A stretch of DNA of 64,000 nucleotides from the NCBI RefSeq assembly GCF_029846275.1, contig NZ_JARVWS010000003.1, forward strand, positions 765,163 through 829,162. Reading direction: 5' to 3'. This DNA is from Nocardioides sp. CER19 (GTDB lineage Bacteria; Actinomycetota; Actinomycetes; Propionibacteriales; Nocardioidaceae). Of this stretch, positions 24,632 through 31,895 are shown one piece after another. Made by a program: the position numbers and the translations under genes. Below the pieces are notes generated by a model, which saw only the letters and a list, made by a program, of their open reading frames with translations, was not told where the DNA came from and made no database searches. Position 1 is the first letter of the stretch; the number at the start of each line of letters is the position of its first letter.

Positions 24632-25161
24632 GACGCCTCCCGCGTCGGCGTGGGCGCCTCGGGGTCGTCGGTCCAGCTCGACGCCCACCGCAGGAGGCTG
24701 CCCTCGGCCGCGTCGTAGTAGTGCATGAGGCGGATCGGCGGCGAGTACGCGTGCACGCTCACGGCGGGCGCCTCGAGGTGGTTGCGTACGTCGTGCACGT
24801 AGTGGGGCCCGAAGGCGATGGTCTGCCGGTCCCGTCGCAGGTTGTCGACCAGTCGGCCGGGCGCGCCCTGACTGGCGCCGCTCCAGACGTACTCGTTGAG
24901 CGTGCCGTCGACGACGGTGAAGGCGCCCGACGACCCGCCGTGGTCGTGCAGCTCGGTGCCCTGCTCCATCGTCCAGCTGATCAGCCAGACGTCGACGTCG
25001 GCGTCCTGATGGATGCGGACGTGCCAGCGCTCCTCGGTGTGGAACTCCGCGTGGTACTGCCCCGCGCGCACGTCATCGGCGTAGCGCTCGACGACGTCTC
25101 GCAGCTCCGCCAACGACAGCTGGCGCCCGGTCGCCGCCGGAAGAGGAGAGATCGTGCTCAT
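24628..25161 (-). CDS. Cysteine dioxygenase, type I (cupin)
   Basis: 177-residue mononuclear iron cupin that oxidises cysteine to cysteine sulfinate. The three iron-binding histidines are visible: ELHDHGGSSGAF (His72, His74) and YVHDVRN (His123). Tyr139 in SVHAYSPPI matches the catalytic Tyr of known enzymes. An Arg at about 49 (WHVRIHQ) fits the cysteine-type, not the mercaptopropionate-type, subgroup, though related thiols remain possible. First gene of a two-gene transcript with the rhodanese. The ATG is preceded by TACTAA 6 bases upstream and not by a ribosome site, so the mRNA is probably leaderless. Confidence 0.9.
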   Translation of the reverse strand: MSTISPLPAATGRQLSLAELRDVVERYADDVRAGQYHAEFHTEERWHVRIHQDADVDVWLISWTMEQGTELHDHGGSSGAFTVVDGTLNEYVWSGASQGAPGRLVDNLRRDRQTIAFGPHYVHDVRNHLEAPAVSVHAYSPPIRLMHYYDAAEGSLLRWASSWTDDPEAPTPTREAS

Positions 25162-25167
25162 GCACTA

Positions 25168-25197
25168 TTAGTACCAAAAGCCTAGTTATTTAGTCGA
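25168..25197 (-). promoter_or_regulatory. Candidate promoter for a leaderless cysteine dioxygenase mRNA
   Basis: On the minus strand, -35-like TCGACT (25197-25192), 18-base spacer, -10-like TACTAA (25173-25168), then 6 bases to the ATG at 25161. The surrounding 40 bases are AT-rich, unlike the rest of the window. No Shine-Dalgarno sequence is present. Confidence 0.5.
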
Positions 25198-25247
25198 CTT
25201 GTTCGAGAAATCAGTTCGGCGTGTCTCACTCGGTGCCCGGGCAGCGC

Positions 25248-25279
25248 GAAGGCCCGGACACCCTCGTGCCCGGGCCTTC
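25248..25279 (-). terminator. Hairpin terminator after the GlsB-type gene
   Basis: Perfect 10-base stem GAAGGCCCGG / CCGGGCCTTC (25248-25257, 25270-25279) with a 12-base loop, directly downstream of the minus-strand gene ending at 25303. There is no T-run, as is usual in high-GC actinobacteria. Confidence 0.65.
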
Positions 25280-25302
25280 CCTGCCTCTCGCTCAGTGGTC
25301 GG

Positions 25303-25584
25303 CTAGTGCCTTCCCAGCCTGCTGCCGGTGTTGCGACCGGTGACTGTGGAGGCGATGACGACCAGCACCGCGGCGCAGGCGATCGCGACGATCCAGCGGA
25401 CCCAGTCGACGCCGGGGCTGCCGTTGCCGCCGAAGGCGGTGTAGATGAACCAGCCGATGATCACCCCGCCGATGCCGCACAGGATGGTGAGCCAGATCGG
25501 GATGTTGTCCTTGTCGCCGGGGGCGACGAACTTGCCGAGCAGGCCGATGATGATGCCCGCGATGATGACGCCGATGATCTCCAT
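25303..25584 (-). CDS. GlsB/YeaQ/YmgE-family (transglycosylase-associated) membrane protein
   Basis: 93-residue protein with three hydrophobic segments: MEIIGVIIAGIIIGLLGKFV, IWLTILCGIGGVIIGWFIYT and WIVAIACAAVLVVIAS. This is the layout of the small stress-associated GlsB/YeaQ family, whose biochemical function is not established. The ATG at 25584 has a very good ribosome site (GGGAGGCG, 7 bases upstream), which rejects the longer frame to 25734. It is a single-gene unit closed by a hairpin terminator and is probably unrelated to the sulfur island next to it. Confidence 0.85.
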   Translation of the reverse strand: MEIIGVIIAGIIIGLLGKFVAPGDKDNIPIWLTILCGIGGVIIGWFIYTAFGGNGSPGVDWVRWIVAIACAAVLVVIASTVTGRNTGSRLGRH

Positions 25585-25691
25585 GAGGGGTCGCCTCCCA
25601 GTGTCCTCGGACCCTCGCGAGCGTGCGGGGGTCCTTCGCGGAACCGGTACCCGGCGGGCGAAACCCTGAACCTCCGGATGAGAGTTGCCGC

Positions 25692-27158
25692 TCAGAACGG
25701 GAACTCGCGCCGTTCGTCCCGGGTCGTCACCCACTGCAGCTCGGTGAAGTCCTCCGCGGCGAAGCCGACCCCGAAGCGACCCCAGCCGCTGTCCTTCGAA
25801 CCCCCGAACGGCATCTGCGGCTCGTCGTTGACCGGCTGGTCGTTGACGTGGACGATGCCGGCGGAGACGCGGCGGGCCACCTCGAAGCCCTCCACCGAGT
25901 TGGCGGCCAGGACCGAGGCGGTCAGACCGAACGGCGAGGCGTTGGCGCGCGCGATCGCGTCTTCGCGGTCCTCGACGACCGTGAGGACGACGACCGGACC
26001 GAAGGTCTCGTCGAACGCGAGCTCGATGTCGTCGGGCACGTCAGTGAGCACCGTCGCCGGGTAGCACGGAGGCTTCGGCGTTCCGCCGGCGAGCACCCGG
26101 GCGCCTCCCGCCACCGCCTCGTCCACGCGTCGGCTGATCGTGGACAGCGCCCACTGGTTGATGACGGGGCCGATCACCGTCGCCGGGTCCGACGGGTCGC
26201 CGAACGGGAGGCCGGTCACCTTCGCGGCGAACCGCTCGGCGAACTCATCGGCAATGGCGCGCTCCACATAGATCCGGCGTGCGCACATGCACACCTGCCC
26301 CTGGTGGACGAACGCCCCGAAGGCGGCGGCATCGACGGCGTAGTCGAGGTCGACGCCTTCCAGGACGATCATCGGGTTCTGGCCGCCGAGCTGCATCAGC
26401 ACCCGCTTGAGGTGTCGTCCCGCGGCTTCGGCCAGCCGCCGGCCCGTGACCGTGGAGCCGGTGAAGTTGAGGCGCCGGACGAGGGGGTTCGCGACGAGCT
26501 CCTCACCGATGAGCGCGGCCTCGCCGGGGGCGTGCGTGACCACGTTCAGGACGCCGGGCGGCATCCCGGCCTCGGCGAAGATCTCGGCCCACAGGGCGCC
26601 GCACGCGGGCGCCTCCTCCGAGGGCTTGAGGACGACGGTGTTGCCGAGCGCGAGCGGCGCCGCGATCGCCCGGCCGGTCAGCGTCAGGGCCGCGTTCCAC
26701 GGGGCGATCGCAGCGACGACGCCCACCGGCCGGCGTACGGCCATGGCCCGCGTGCCCGGCTGGTCGGACGGCATCATCTGGCCGAGCGCGCCATAAGGGA
26801 GCGCGGCCGACTGCCGCAGCAGGGACAGCGTGAAGTCGAGCTGGATGTCGCCGAAGTGCCAGGTGCACCCGGTCTCGCGAGCCAGCAGCGACAGCACCTC
26901 GGCTCGCCGCCGCTCGACGATGTCGGCCGCCCTGAGGAAGATCCGCTGTCGCTCGAACGGGAGCGACTCCGACCAGCTCGGGAAGGCCCGATGTGCGGCG
27001 TCGATCGCCGCGCGGGTGTCGTCCTGGTCCCCGGCGGCGACCGTCGCGACGACGTCCCCCGACCACGGGTCCAGGCTCTCGAACGTCCGGCCGTTGCGCG
27101 AGTCGGCCCAGTGTCCGCCAATGTGCTGGCGCACCCGCGTCTGCGACGTAGTCACCAC
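25692..27158 (-). CDS. Aldehyde dehydrogenase family protein with Gln at the general-base position
   Basis: 488 residues, NAD(P)-dependent aldehyde dehydrogenase fold, closest in feel to the vanillin/benzaldehyde dehydrogenases. The Rossmann part has VVAAIAPWNAAL and the cofactor lysine in VVLKPSE (Lys178); the catalytic cysteine is Cys290 in HQGQVCMC. The usual LELGGK motif, whose Glu activates the water in hydrolysis of the thioester, reads MQLGGQNP: Gln256 replaces Glu (codon CAG on the minus strand). The other dehydrogenase at 34108 keeps the Glu. Adjacent to the IclR regulator and possibly under its control through sites at 27219-27257. Activity may be altered or lower. Confidence 0.85.
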   Translation of the reverse strand: MVTTSQTRVRQHIGGHWADSRNGRTFESLDPWSGDVVATVAAGDQDDTRAAIDAAHRAFPSWSESLPFERQRIFLRAADIVERRRAEVLSLLARETGCTWHFGDIQLDFTLSLLRQSAALPYGALGQMMPSDQPGTRAMAVRRPVGVVAAIAPWNAALTLTGRAIAAPLALGNTVVLKPSEEAPACGALWAEIFAEAGMPPGVLNVVTHAPGEAALIGEELVANPLVRRLNFTGSTVTGRRLAEAAGRHLKRVLMQLGGQNPMIVLEGVDLDYAVDAAAFGAFVHQGQVCMCARRIYVERAIADEFAERFAAKVTGLPFGDPSDPATVIGPVINQWALSTISRRVDEAVAGGARVLAGGTPKPPCYPATVLTDVPDDIELAFDETFGPVVVLTVVEDREDAIARANASPFGLTASVLAANSVEGFEVARRVSAGIVHVNDQPVNDEPQMPFGGSKDSGWGRFGVGFAAEDFTELQWVTTRDERREFPF

Positions 27159-27218
27159 TGCTCCTTCGACCGGATCAGGCCGGTCACGCTAGGTCCAGAA
27201 AGAGGACGGCGCGATATG

Positions 27219-27257
27219 CGTTCCGTCTGACGGACCCGCGATTCGACGAATGGAACG
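27219..27257. promoter_or_regulatory. Candidate IclR operator words before the aldehyde dehydrogenase gene
   Basis: CGTTCCG (27219-27225) and TGGAACG (27251-27257) are inverted words in the gap between the dehydrogenase and the IclR gene. The same TGGAACG word occurs twice on the other side of the regulator. IclR-family operators commonly contain TGGAA/TTCCA half-sites. Confidence 0.45.
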
Positions 27258-27260
27258 GAA

Positions 27261-28091
27261 TCACCCGAGATAGCCCATTCGCTGGGAGATCTCCTGCGCC
27301 GCGCGGTAGAGCGGTGGCTCGAGCCGGGAGACGACGGCATCGACCGTCGCGTTCCAGGCACTCAGGTGCACCGACATCCCGACGGCCGCGACGACCGTCC
27401 CCGTGTGGTCACGGACCGGCACGGCGAGTGACCGGAGCCCGGAAGCCAGCTCCTCGTCGTTGACCGCGAGCCCCGTACGCCTCACCTCGGCGAGGCCGGC
27501 CAGCAGCTGCTCGCGTGCCGTGATGGTCTTGGGACCGCGACGCACGAGGTCGATCCGGTCGAGGATGGCCCGCACGGACGCGGGGTCCCGGTACGCCAGG
27601 AGCACCTTCCCCATGGAGGTGCAGTACGCCGGCAGGCGCGTGCCGACCTGCACGTTGAGCTCGATCCGGAACCCCGCGCGCGTCGGGCGGCGCCGGTCGA
27701 CGTAGATGATGTCCGCGCCGTCGAGGATGGTCAGGCTGGCCGTGTGGTTGGTCTCGTCCGCCAGCGCTTGGAGCACCTGGCCGGCGACCCGCGTGATCTC
27801 CAACGAGCTGACGGCTGCGACGCCGAGCGTCATCGCAGCCGGTCCGAGCCGGTACTTGCGGGTCTCCGGATCCTGTTCGAGATAGCCGAGACCGAGCAGG
27901 CTCGTGACGTAGCGGTGGCACGTGCTCTTGCTGAGCTCCGCGCCGCGCGCGATCTCGACGAGTCCGAGCGCGCGCCGCCCCTGAGCCAGGGTCGACAGGA
28001 TCGACAGGCCCCGCTCGAGGGCCTGGGTTCCGGAGCCGGAGGTCTCCGTCGGGACGGGTTCCGCGCCGGCCGGTGGTGCAGGTGCGGCCAT
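27261..28091 (-). CDS. IclR-family transcriptional regulator
   Basis: 276 residues. After a disordered start, residues about 22-80 form the winged helix-turn-helix (ALERGLSILSTLAQGRRALG, then LSKSTCHRYVTSLLGLGYLE). Residues about 100-270 are the IclR effector domain, with the family stretch RLPAYCTSMGKVLLAY and DDEELASGLR-like NDEELASGLRSLAVPV. Members near aromatic catabolism genes (PcaR, PobR type) sense aromatic acids. It stands between an aldehyde dehydrogenase and a divergent importer/alcohol dehydrogenase operon, with TGGAACG words on both sides, so it probably controls both and itself. The effector is unknown. Confidence 0.9.
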   Translation of the reverse strand: MAAPAPPAGAEPVPTETSGSGTQALERGLSILSTLAQGRRALGLVEIARGAELSKSTCHRYVTSLLGLGYLEQDPETRKYRLGPAAMTLGVAAVSSLEITRVAGQVLQALADETNHTASLTILDGADIIYVDRRRPTRAGFRIELNVQVGTRLPAYCTSMGKVLLAYRDPASVRAILDRIDLVRRGPKTITAREQLLAGLAEVRRTGLAVNDEELASGLRSLAVPVRDHTGTVVAAVGMSVHLSAWNATVDAVVSRLEPPLYRAAQEISQRMGYLG

Positions 28092-28103
28092 GACCGAGAT
28101 GCT

Positions 28104-28132
28104 AGTGGAACGCCCTCCCTGCCAGTGGAACG
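28104..28132. promoter_or_regulatory. Direct repeat AGTGGAACG x2, candidate IclR operator
   Basis: AGTGGAACG at 28104-28112 and again at 28124-28132, exactly 20 bases apart (two helical turns), between the IclR gene and the importer operon. The second copy ends 5 bases before the -35 of the forward promoter. A regulator bound here could contact RNA polymerase or repress its own gene. Confidence 0.5.
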
Positions 28133-28137
28133 ATCGA

Positions 28138-28166
28138 TTGACCTGTGGTGTGCGTCACCTCATGAT
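28138..28166 (+). promoter_or_regulatory. Promoter of the LIV-type importer/dehydrogenase operon
   Basis: -35 TTGACC (28138-28143), 17-base spacer, -10 CATGAT (28161-28166). The transcript would have a leader of about 58 bases containing the AGGAGG ribosome site of the first gene. The direct repeat of the candidate IclR operator sits immediately upstream. Confidence 0.5.
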
Positions 28167-28230
28167 CCTGCGCCAGAGACGCCCGTCACACCGCGTGACG
28201 TGATCCGTCGGCCCCCTCAGGAGGAACGTC

Positions 28231-29535
28231 GTGACCAGCACCCCGACTGGCGGCATGAGCCGCCGCGGTCTTCTCAAGAGCGCCGGGCTCGGCGCAGCAG
28301 CCCTCGGGACCATGCCCCTGCTCTCCGCCTGCGGCGGCCTGAAGGGCTCGTCGTCGTCGGCGGCGGACGTGCTGCGCATCGGCTACGTCAGCCCGCAGAC
28401 CGGGCCGCTCGCCAGCTTCGCGGCGGCCGACAACTTCATCGTCTCCACGATCCAGGACGCCGTGGCCAAGGGACTCACGATCGGCGGCAAGAAGCGCAAG
28501 TTCGAGATCGTCGTCAAGGACACCCAGTCCGACCCCAACCGTGCCACGGAGGTGACCCGGGCGCTGATCAACGACGGCGTCGACCTGATCGTCGGCTCCT
28601 CCACCCCCGACACCACGAACCCCGTCGCCGACCAGTGCGAGGCCAACGGCGTCCCGAACGTCACCACGATCGCGCCGTGGGAGGCGTGGTTCCACGGCCG
28701 CAACGGCAAGGAGGGCGAGGGCTTCAAGTACACGACCCTGTTCTTCTTCGGCATGGAGCAGTTCGCCGACTGCTTCTTCCCGATGTGGGACCGGATCGGC
28801 GTGAGCAACAAGAACGTCGCCGCGCTGTGGCCGAACGACACCGACGCGAACGCGTTCCGCAACGGCCTCGGGCCGATGATGAAGAGCAAGGGCTGGAACC
28901 CGATCGACGGCGGCGCGTACGAGGACGGAGCCAGCGACTTCACCGCTCAGATCACCAAGTTCAAGAACTCCGGCGCCGAGCTGTTCACCTGCACCCCGAT
29001 CCCCCCGGACTTCCAGACGTTCTGGAAGCAGGCTCAGCAGCAGGGCTTCCACCCCAAGCTCGCGACGGTCGCCAAGGTCATGCTCTTCCCCACGGAGGCC
29101 GAGGCGCTGGGCAAGCTCAGCAACAACATCGCGACCGACATCTGGTGGAGCCCCCAGCACCCCTACAAGTCGGTGCTGGACGGTACGACGGCCAAGCAGC
29201 TCGCCGACAACTACGCCACCAAGACCGGCAAGCAGTGGACGCAGGCGCTCGGCTCGATCTACTCGCTCTTCGAGATCGCCATCCAGGCCTTCAAGGACGC
29301 CGACGACCCGAAGGACAAGGACGAGGTCGCCAAGAACCTGCGCGAGATGAAGATCAACTGCATGAGCGGCGACCTGGACTTCACCAACGGTCCGGAGCCG
29401 GGCATCGCGATCCAGCACCCGGTCGGCGGCCAGTGGCGGCCCGGCAAGAAGTTCCCCTGGGACGTCGTCATCGTCGACAACACCCCCAACCCCGCGGTTC
29501 CGGTGGGTGGCGACCTGGAGCCGACGAACGCGTGA
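28231..29535 (+). CDS. LIV-type ABC importer: substrate-binding protein (Tat lipoprotein)
   Basis: 434 residues, periplasmic-binding-protein family 6 (LivJ/AmiC type). The N-terminus has a twin-arginine motif (SRRGLLKS) and a lipobox ending LSAC, so it is probably exported folded by Tat and lipid-anchored. The mature part begins LRIGYVSPQTGPLASFA, typical of this family. Besides branched-chain amino acids the family binds amides, urea and aromatic acids; the downstream alcohol and aldehyde dehydrogenases make an aromatic ligand more likely here. The GTG at 28231 follows an excellent AGGAGG site. First gene of a seven-gene unit running to 35571. Confidence 0.9.
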   Translation: MTSTPTGGMSRRGLLKSAGLGAAALGTMPLLSACGGLKGSSSSAADVLRIGYVSPQTGPLASFAAADNFIVSTIQDAVAKGLTIGGKKRKFEIVVKDTQSDPNRATEVTRALINDGVDLIVGSSTPDTTNPVADQCEANGVPNVTTIAPWEAWFHGRNGKEGEGFKYTTLFFFGMEQFADCFFPMWDRIGVSNKNVAALWPNDTDANAFRNGLGPMMKSKGWNPIDGGAYEDGASDFTAQITKFKNSGAELFTCTPIPPDFQTFWKQAQQQGFHPKLATVAKVMLFPTEAEALGKLSNNIATDIWWSPQHPYKSVLDGTTAKQLADNYATKTGKQWTQALGSIYSLFEIAIQAFKDADDPKDKDEVAKNLREMKINCMSGDLDFTNGPEPGIAIQHPVGGQWRPGKKFPWDVVIVDNTPNPAVPVGGDLEPTNA

Positions 29536-30296
29536 GCCCCCAGCACGAGCTGCTCTCCCTCCGGGGGGTCAGCAAGCACTTCGGTCGCGTGATCGTCGCG
29601 ACCGACCTCGACCTGAGCGTCGCCGACGGCGAGGCACTCGGGATCGTCGGTCCCAACGGTGCCGGCAAGTCCACGCTGTTCTCGATGATCTCCGGCGACC
29701 TGCGTCCCGACGCGGGCACCGTCTGGTTCGACGGCAACGACGTCACCGGCGCACACGCCTACCAGCGGACGCGGGCCGGGATCGGGCGCACCTACCAGAT
29801 CCCGCGCCCGTTCGAGAACCTCACCGTGTTCGAGTCGGTCCTCGTCTGCTGCCACCAGGGTGGCGGCAGACGAGGACGCGACGCGGCCGACCGCGCGGCC
29901 GACATCCTCGAGCGCACCGGCCTCCGCGCCGAGGCCAACACGGCGGCCGGCCGCCTCGGGCTGCTCCAGCGCAAGCGCCTCGAGATGGCCCGGGCGCTGG
30001 GCACCGACCCCAAGCTCCTCCTCCTCGACGAGGTCGCCGGCGGGCTGACCGACCCGGAGGTGGCCGAGCTCGTGGAGGTCGTGCAGGGCATCCGAGCGGA
30101 CGGCCTCGCGGTGGTGTGGATCGAGCACGTCGTCCACGCCCTGGTCAAGACCGTCGACCGCATGCTGTGCCTGGCCGGGGGCCGGATCGTCGCCGACGGG
30201 AGCCCGCTCGAGGTCCTCGCGAACGCCGAGGTGCGCGAGCTCTACCTCGGCGGCGGCCCCGAGTCCGCCACCGCCGACGAGGAGACCGAGTCATGA
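29532..30296 (+). CDS. LIV-type ABC importer: ATPase (LivG-like)
   Basis: 254-residue ABC ATPase. Walker A is GPNGAGKST, followed by the LivG-type RTRAGIGRTYQIPRPFENLTVFE and Walker B LLLLDEVAGGL. The signature motif is degenerate (GLLQRKRLEMARAL where LSGGQ is normal); LivG-type proteins often have a relaxed LSYG/LSGG here, but this copy lacks it entirely, which deserves note. GTG start overlapping the upstream stop (GTGA), and its own stop overlaps the next start. Hydrolyses ATP for import, paired with the LivF-like ATPase whose signature is intact. Confidence 0.9.
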   Translation: MSPQHELLSLRGVSKHFGRVIVATDLDLSVADGEALGIVGPNGAGKSTLFSMISGDLRPDAGTVWFDGNDVTGAHAYQRTRAGIGRTYQIPRPFENLTVFESVLVCCHQGGGRRGRDAADRAADILERTGLRAEANTAAGRLGLLQRKRLEMARALGTDPKLLLLDEVAGGLTDPEVAELVEVVQGIRADGLAVVWIEHVVHALVKTVDRMLCLAGGRIVADGSPLEVLANAEVRELYLGGGPESATADEETES

Positions 30297-31027
30297 CCCT
30301 GCTGAGCGTCGACGCGCTCGACGTCCACTACGGCCAGCTGCAGGCCATCAGGGACCTGAGCCTCACCGTCGAGGCCGGCCAGGTCGTCGCGATGATCGGA
30401 GCCAACGGCGCCGGCAAGTCGACCCTCCTGCGCGCGCTCGCCGGGAGCAACCACCCGTCGGGCGGCACGATCACGTTCGCCGGGGTCGACATCACGCGGG
30501 TCCCTGCCCACCGGCGGGTGACATCGGGCATCGCCCTCGTCCCGGAGGGTCGCCGACTCTTCCGCTCACTCACCGTCGAGGAGAACCTGCTCACCGGCGC
30601 CTACCGCAAGCGCCCGGGACCCTGGACCCTCGAGCGCGTCTACGAGATGTTCCCGTGGATGGGTGATCGCCGGCGCCAGAGCTCGGCCCAGCTGTCCGGC
30701 GGCGAGCAGCAGTCCGTCGCCATCGGCCGAGCGCTCATGTCCAACCCCGAGCTCATCCTGATCGACGAGCTCTCGCTCGGGCTCGCGCCCGTCATCGTCC
30801 GCCGGATCTACGGCGTCCTGCCGACCATCGTCGAGCAGGGCACGGCGGCGCTCATCGTCGAGCAGGACGTCTCGCAGGCGCTCCGCGTCGCCGACCACGT
30901 GCACTGCCTCCTCGAAGGCAGGTCGGTGCTCGACGGCGCGCCGGACGAGCTCAGCACCGAGCAGATCGAGCACGCCTACTTCGGCATCGCACATCCATCC
31001 GCACACGAGACACCGAGAGGGGACTGA
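30293..31027 (+). CDS. LIV-type ABC importer: ATPase (LivF-like)
   Basis: 244 residues: Walker A GANGAGKST, the LivF-typical GIALVPEGRRLFRSLTVEENL, an intact signature LSGGEQQSVAIGRALM, Walker B LILIDELSLGLAP and the switch His region replaced by Gln in IVEQDVSQAL, as is normal for LivF. Forms a heterodimer with the LivG-like protein. ATG overlapping the preceding stop (ATGA); the permease gene follows after one base. Confidence 0.92.
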   Translation: MTLLSVDALDVHYGQLQAIRDLSLTVEAGQVVAMIGANGAGKSTLLRALAGSNHPSGGTITFAGVDITRVPAHRRVTSGIALVPEGRRLFRSLTVEENLLTGAYRKRPGPWTLERVYEMFPWMGDRRRQSSAQLSGGEQQSVAIGRALMSNPELILIDELSLGLAPVIVRRIYGVLPTIVEQGTAALIVEQDVSQALRVADHVHCLLEGRSVLDGAPDELSTEQIEHAYFGIAHPSAHETPRGD

Positions 31028-31028
31028 C

Positions 31029-31895
31029 GTGGACTGGTTCAACGCGGTCATCCAAGGACTGCTGCTCGGCGGCCTCTACGCCCTCTTCGCCACGGGCCTG
31101 TCGATCATGTTCGGTGTCATGAGGGTGGTCAACCTCGCCCACGGGGACCTCGCCGTCGTCGCGTCGTTCCTGGCACTGTCCATGGTCAACGCCACCAACG
31201 CCCCCCTGTGGGTGGCCGTGGTGATCACGACACCGCTGTTCGCGGTCCTCGGTTACCTCACCCAACGCATCCTGCTCCAGCGCAGCCTCCGCGTCGGGCC
31301 GATGTCGACCCTGGTCGTGACGTTCGGCCTGTCGATCGTCATCCAGAACGTGCTCCTCAAGATCTACTCCGCCGACACGCGCACTCTCGGTGGGGGCGGC
31401 TTCGCCACCGGCTCGTTCCACCTCACCAACGACATCGCGATCCCCTACCTGTCGCTGGCCACGTTCGTCCTCGCGGTGGTGGTGATCGTCGCCATCCAGC
31501 TGTTCCTGTCCCGCACCGGGCTGGGCCGCATGCTGCGGGCCAGCTCGGACGATCCCGACACGGCGACCCTGGTCGGCGCCGACAGCCGCCACGTCTACGG
31601 GATCGCCACCGCGATCGCGTTCGGCACCGTGGCACTGGCCGGGATCATGATGGCGATGCGGTCGTCGTTCGACCCGGCGACCGGACCCTCGCGCCTGCTG
31701 TTCGCCTTCGAGGCGGTCGTGATCGGCGGCCTCGGCTCGCTGTGGGGCACTCTCCTCGGCGGCATGGTGCTCGGGCTGACGCAGTCGGTCGGCGCTCAGA
31801 TCGACCCCGCCCTCACCATCCTCCTCGGCCACCTCGTCTTCCTCGCCGTGCTGGCCTTCCGCCCGCAGGGCCTTCTCCCCGGACGGACCGCATGA
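31029..31895 (+). CDS. LIV-type ABC importer: permease (LivH-like)
   Basis: 288 residues with about eight membrane helices. It opens WFNAVIQGLLLGGLYALFAT, followed by FGVMRVVNLAHGDL, the conserved LivH motif. The late ASSDDPDTATLVGADSRHVY segment is the cytosolic coupling loop that meets the ATPases. GTG start one base after the LivF stop. Forms the membrane channel with the LivM-like protein, whose start overlaps this stop. Confidence 0.92.
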   Translation: MDWFNAVIQGLLLGGLYALFATGLSIMFGVMRVVNLAHGDLAVVASFLALSMVNATNAPLWVAVVITTPLFAVLGYLTQRILLQRSLRVGPMSTLVVTFGLSIVIQNVLLKIYSADTRTLGGGGFATGSFHLTNDIAIPYLSLATFVLAVVVIVAIQLFLSRTGLGRMLRASSDDPDTATLVGADSRHVYGIATAIAFGTVALAGIMMAMRSSFDPATGPSRLLFAFEAVVIGGLGSLWGTLLGGMVLGLTQSVGAQIDPALTILLGHLVFLAVLAFRPQGLLPGRTA

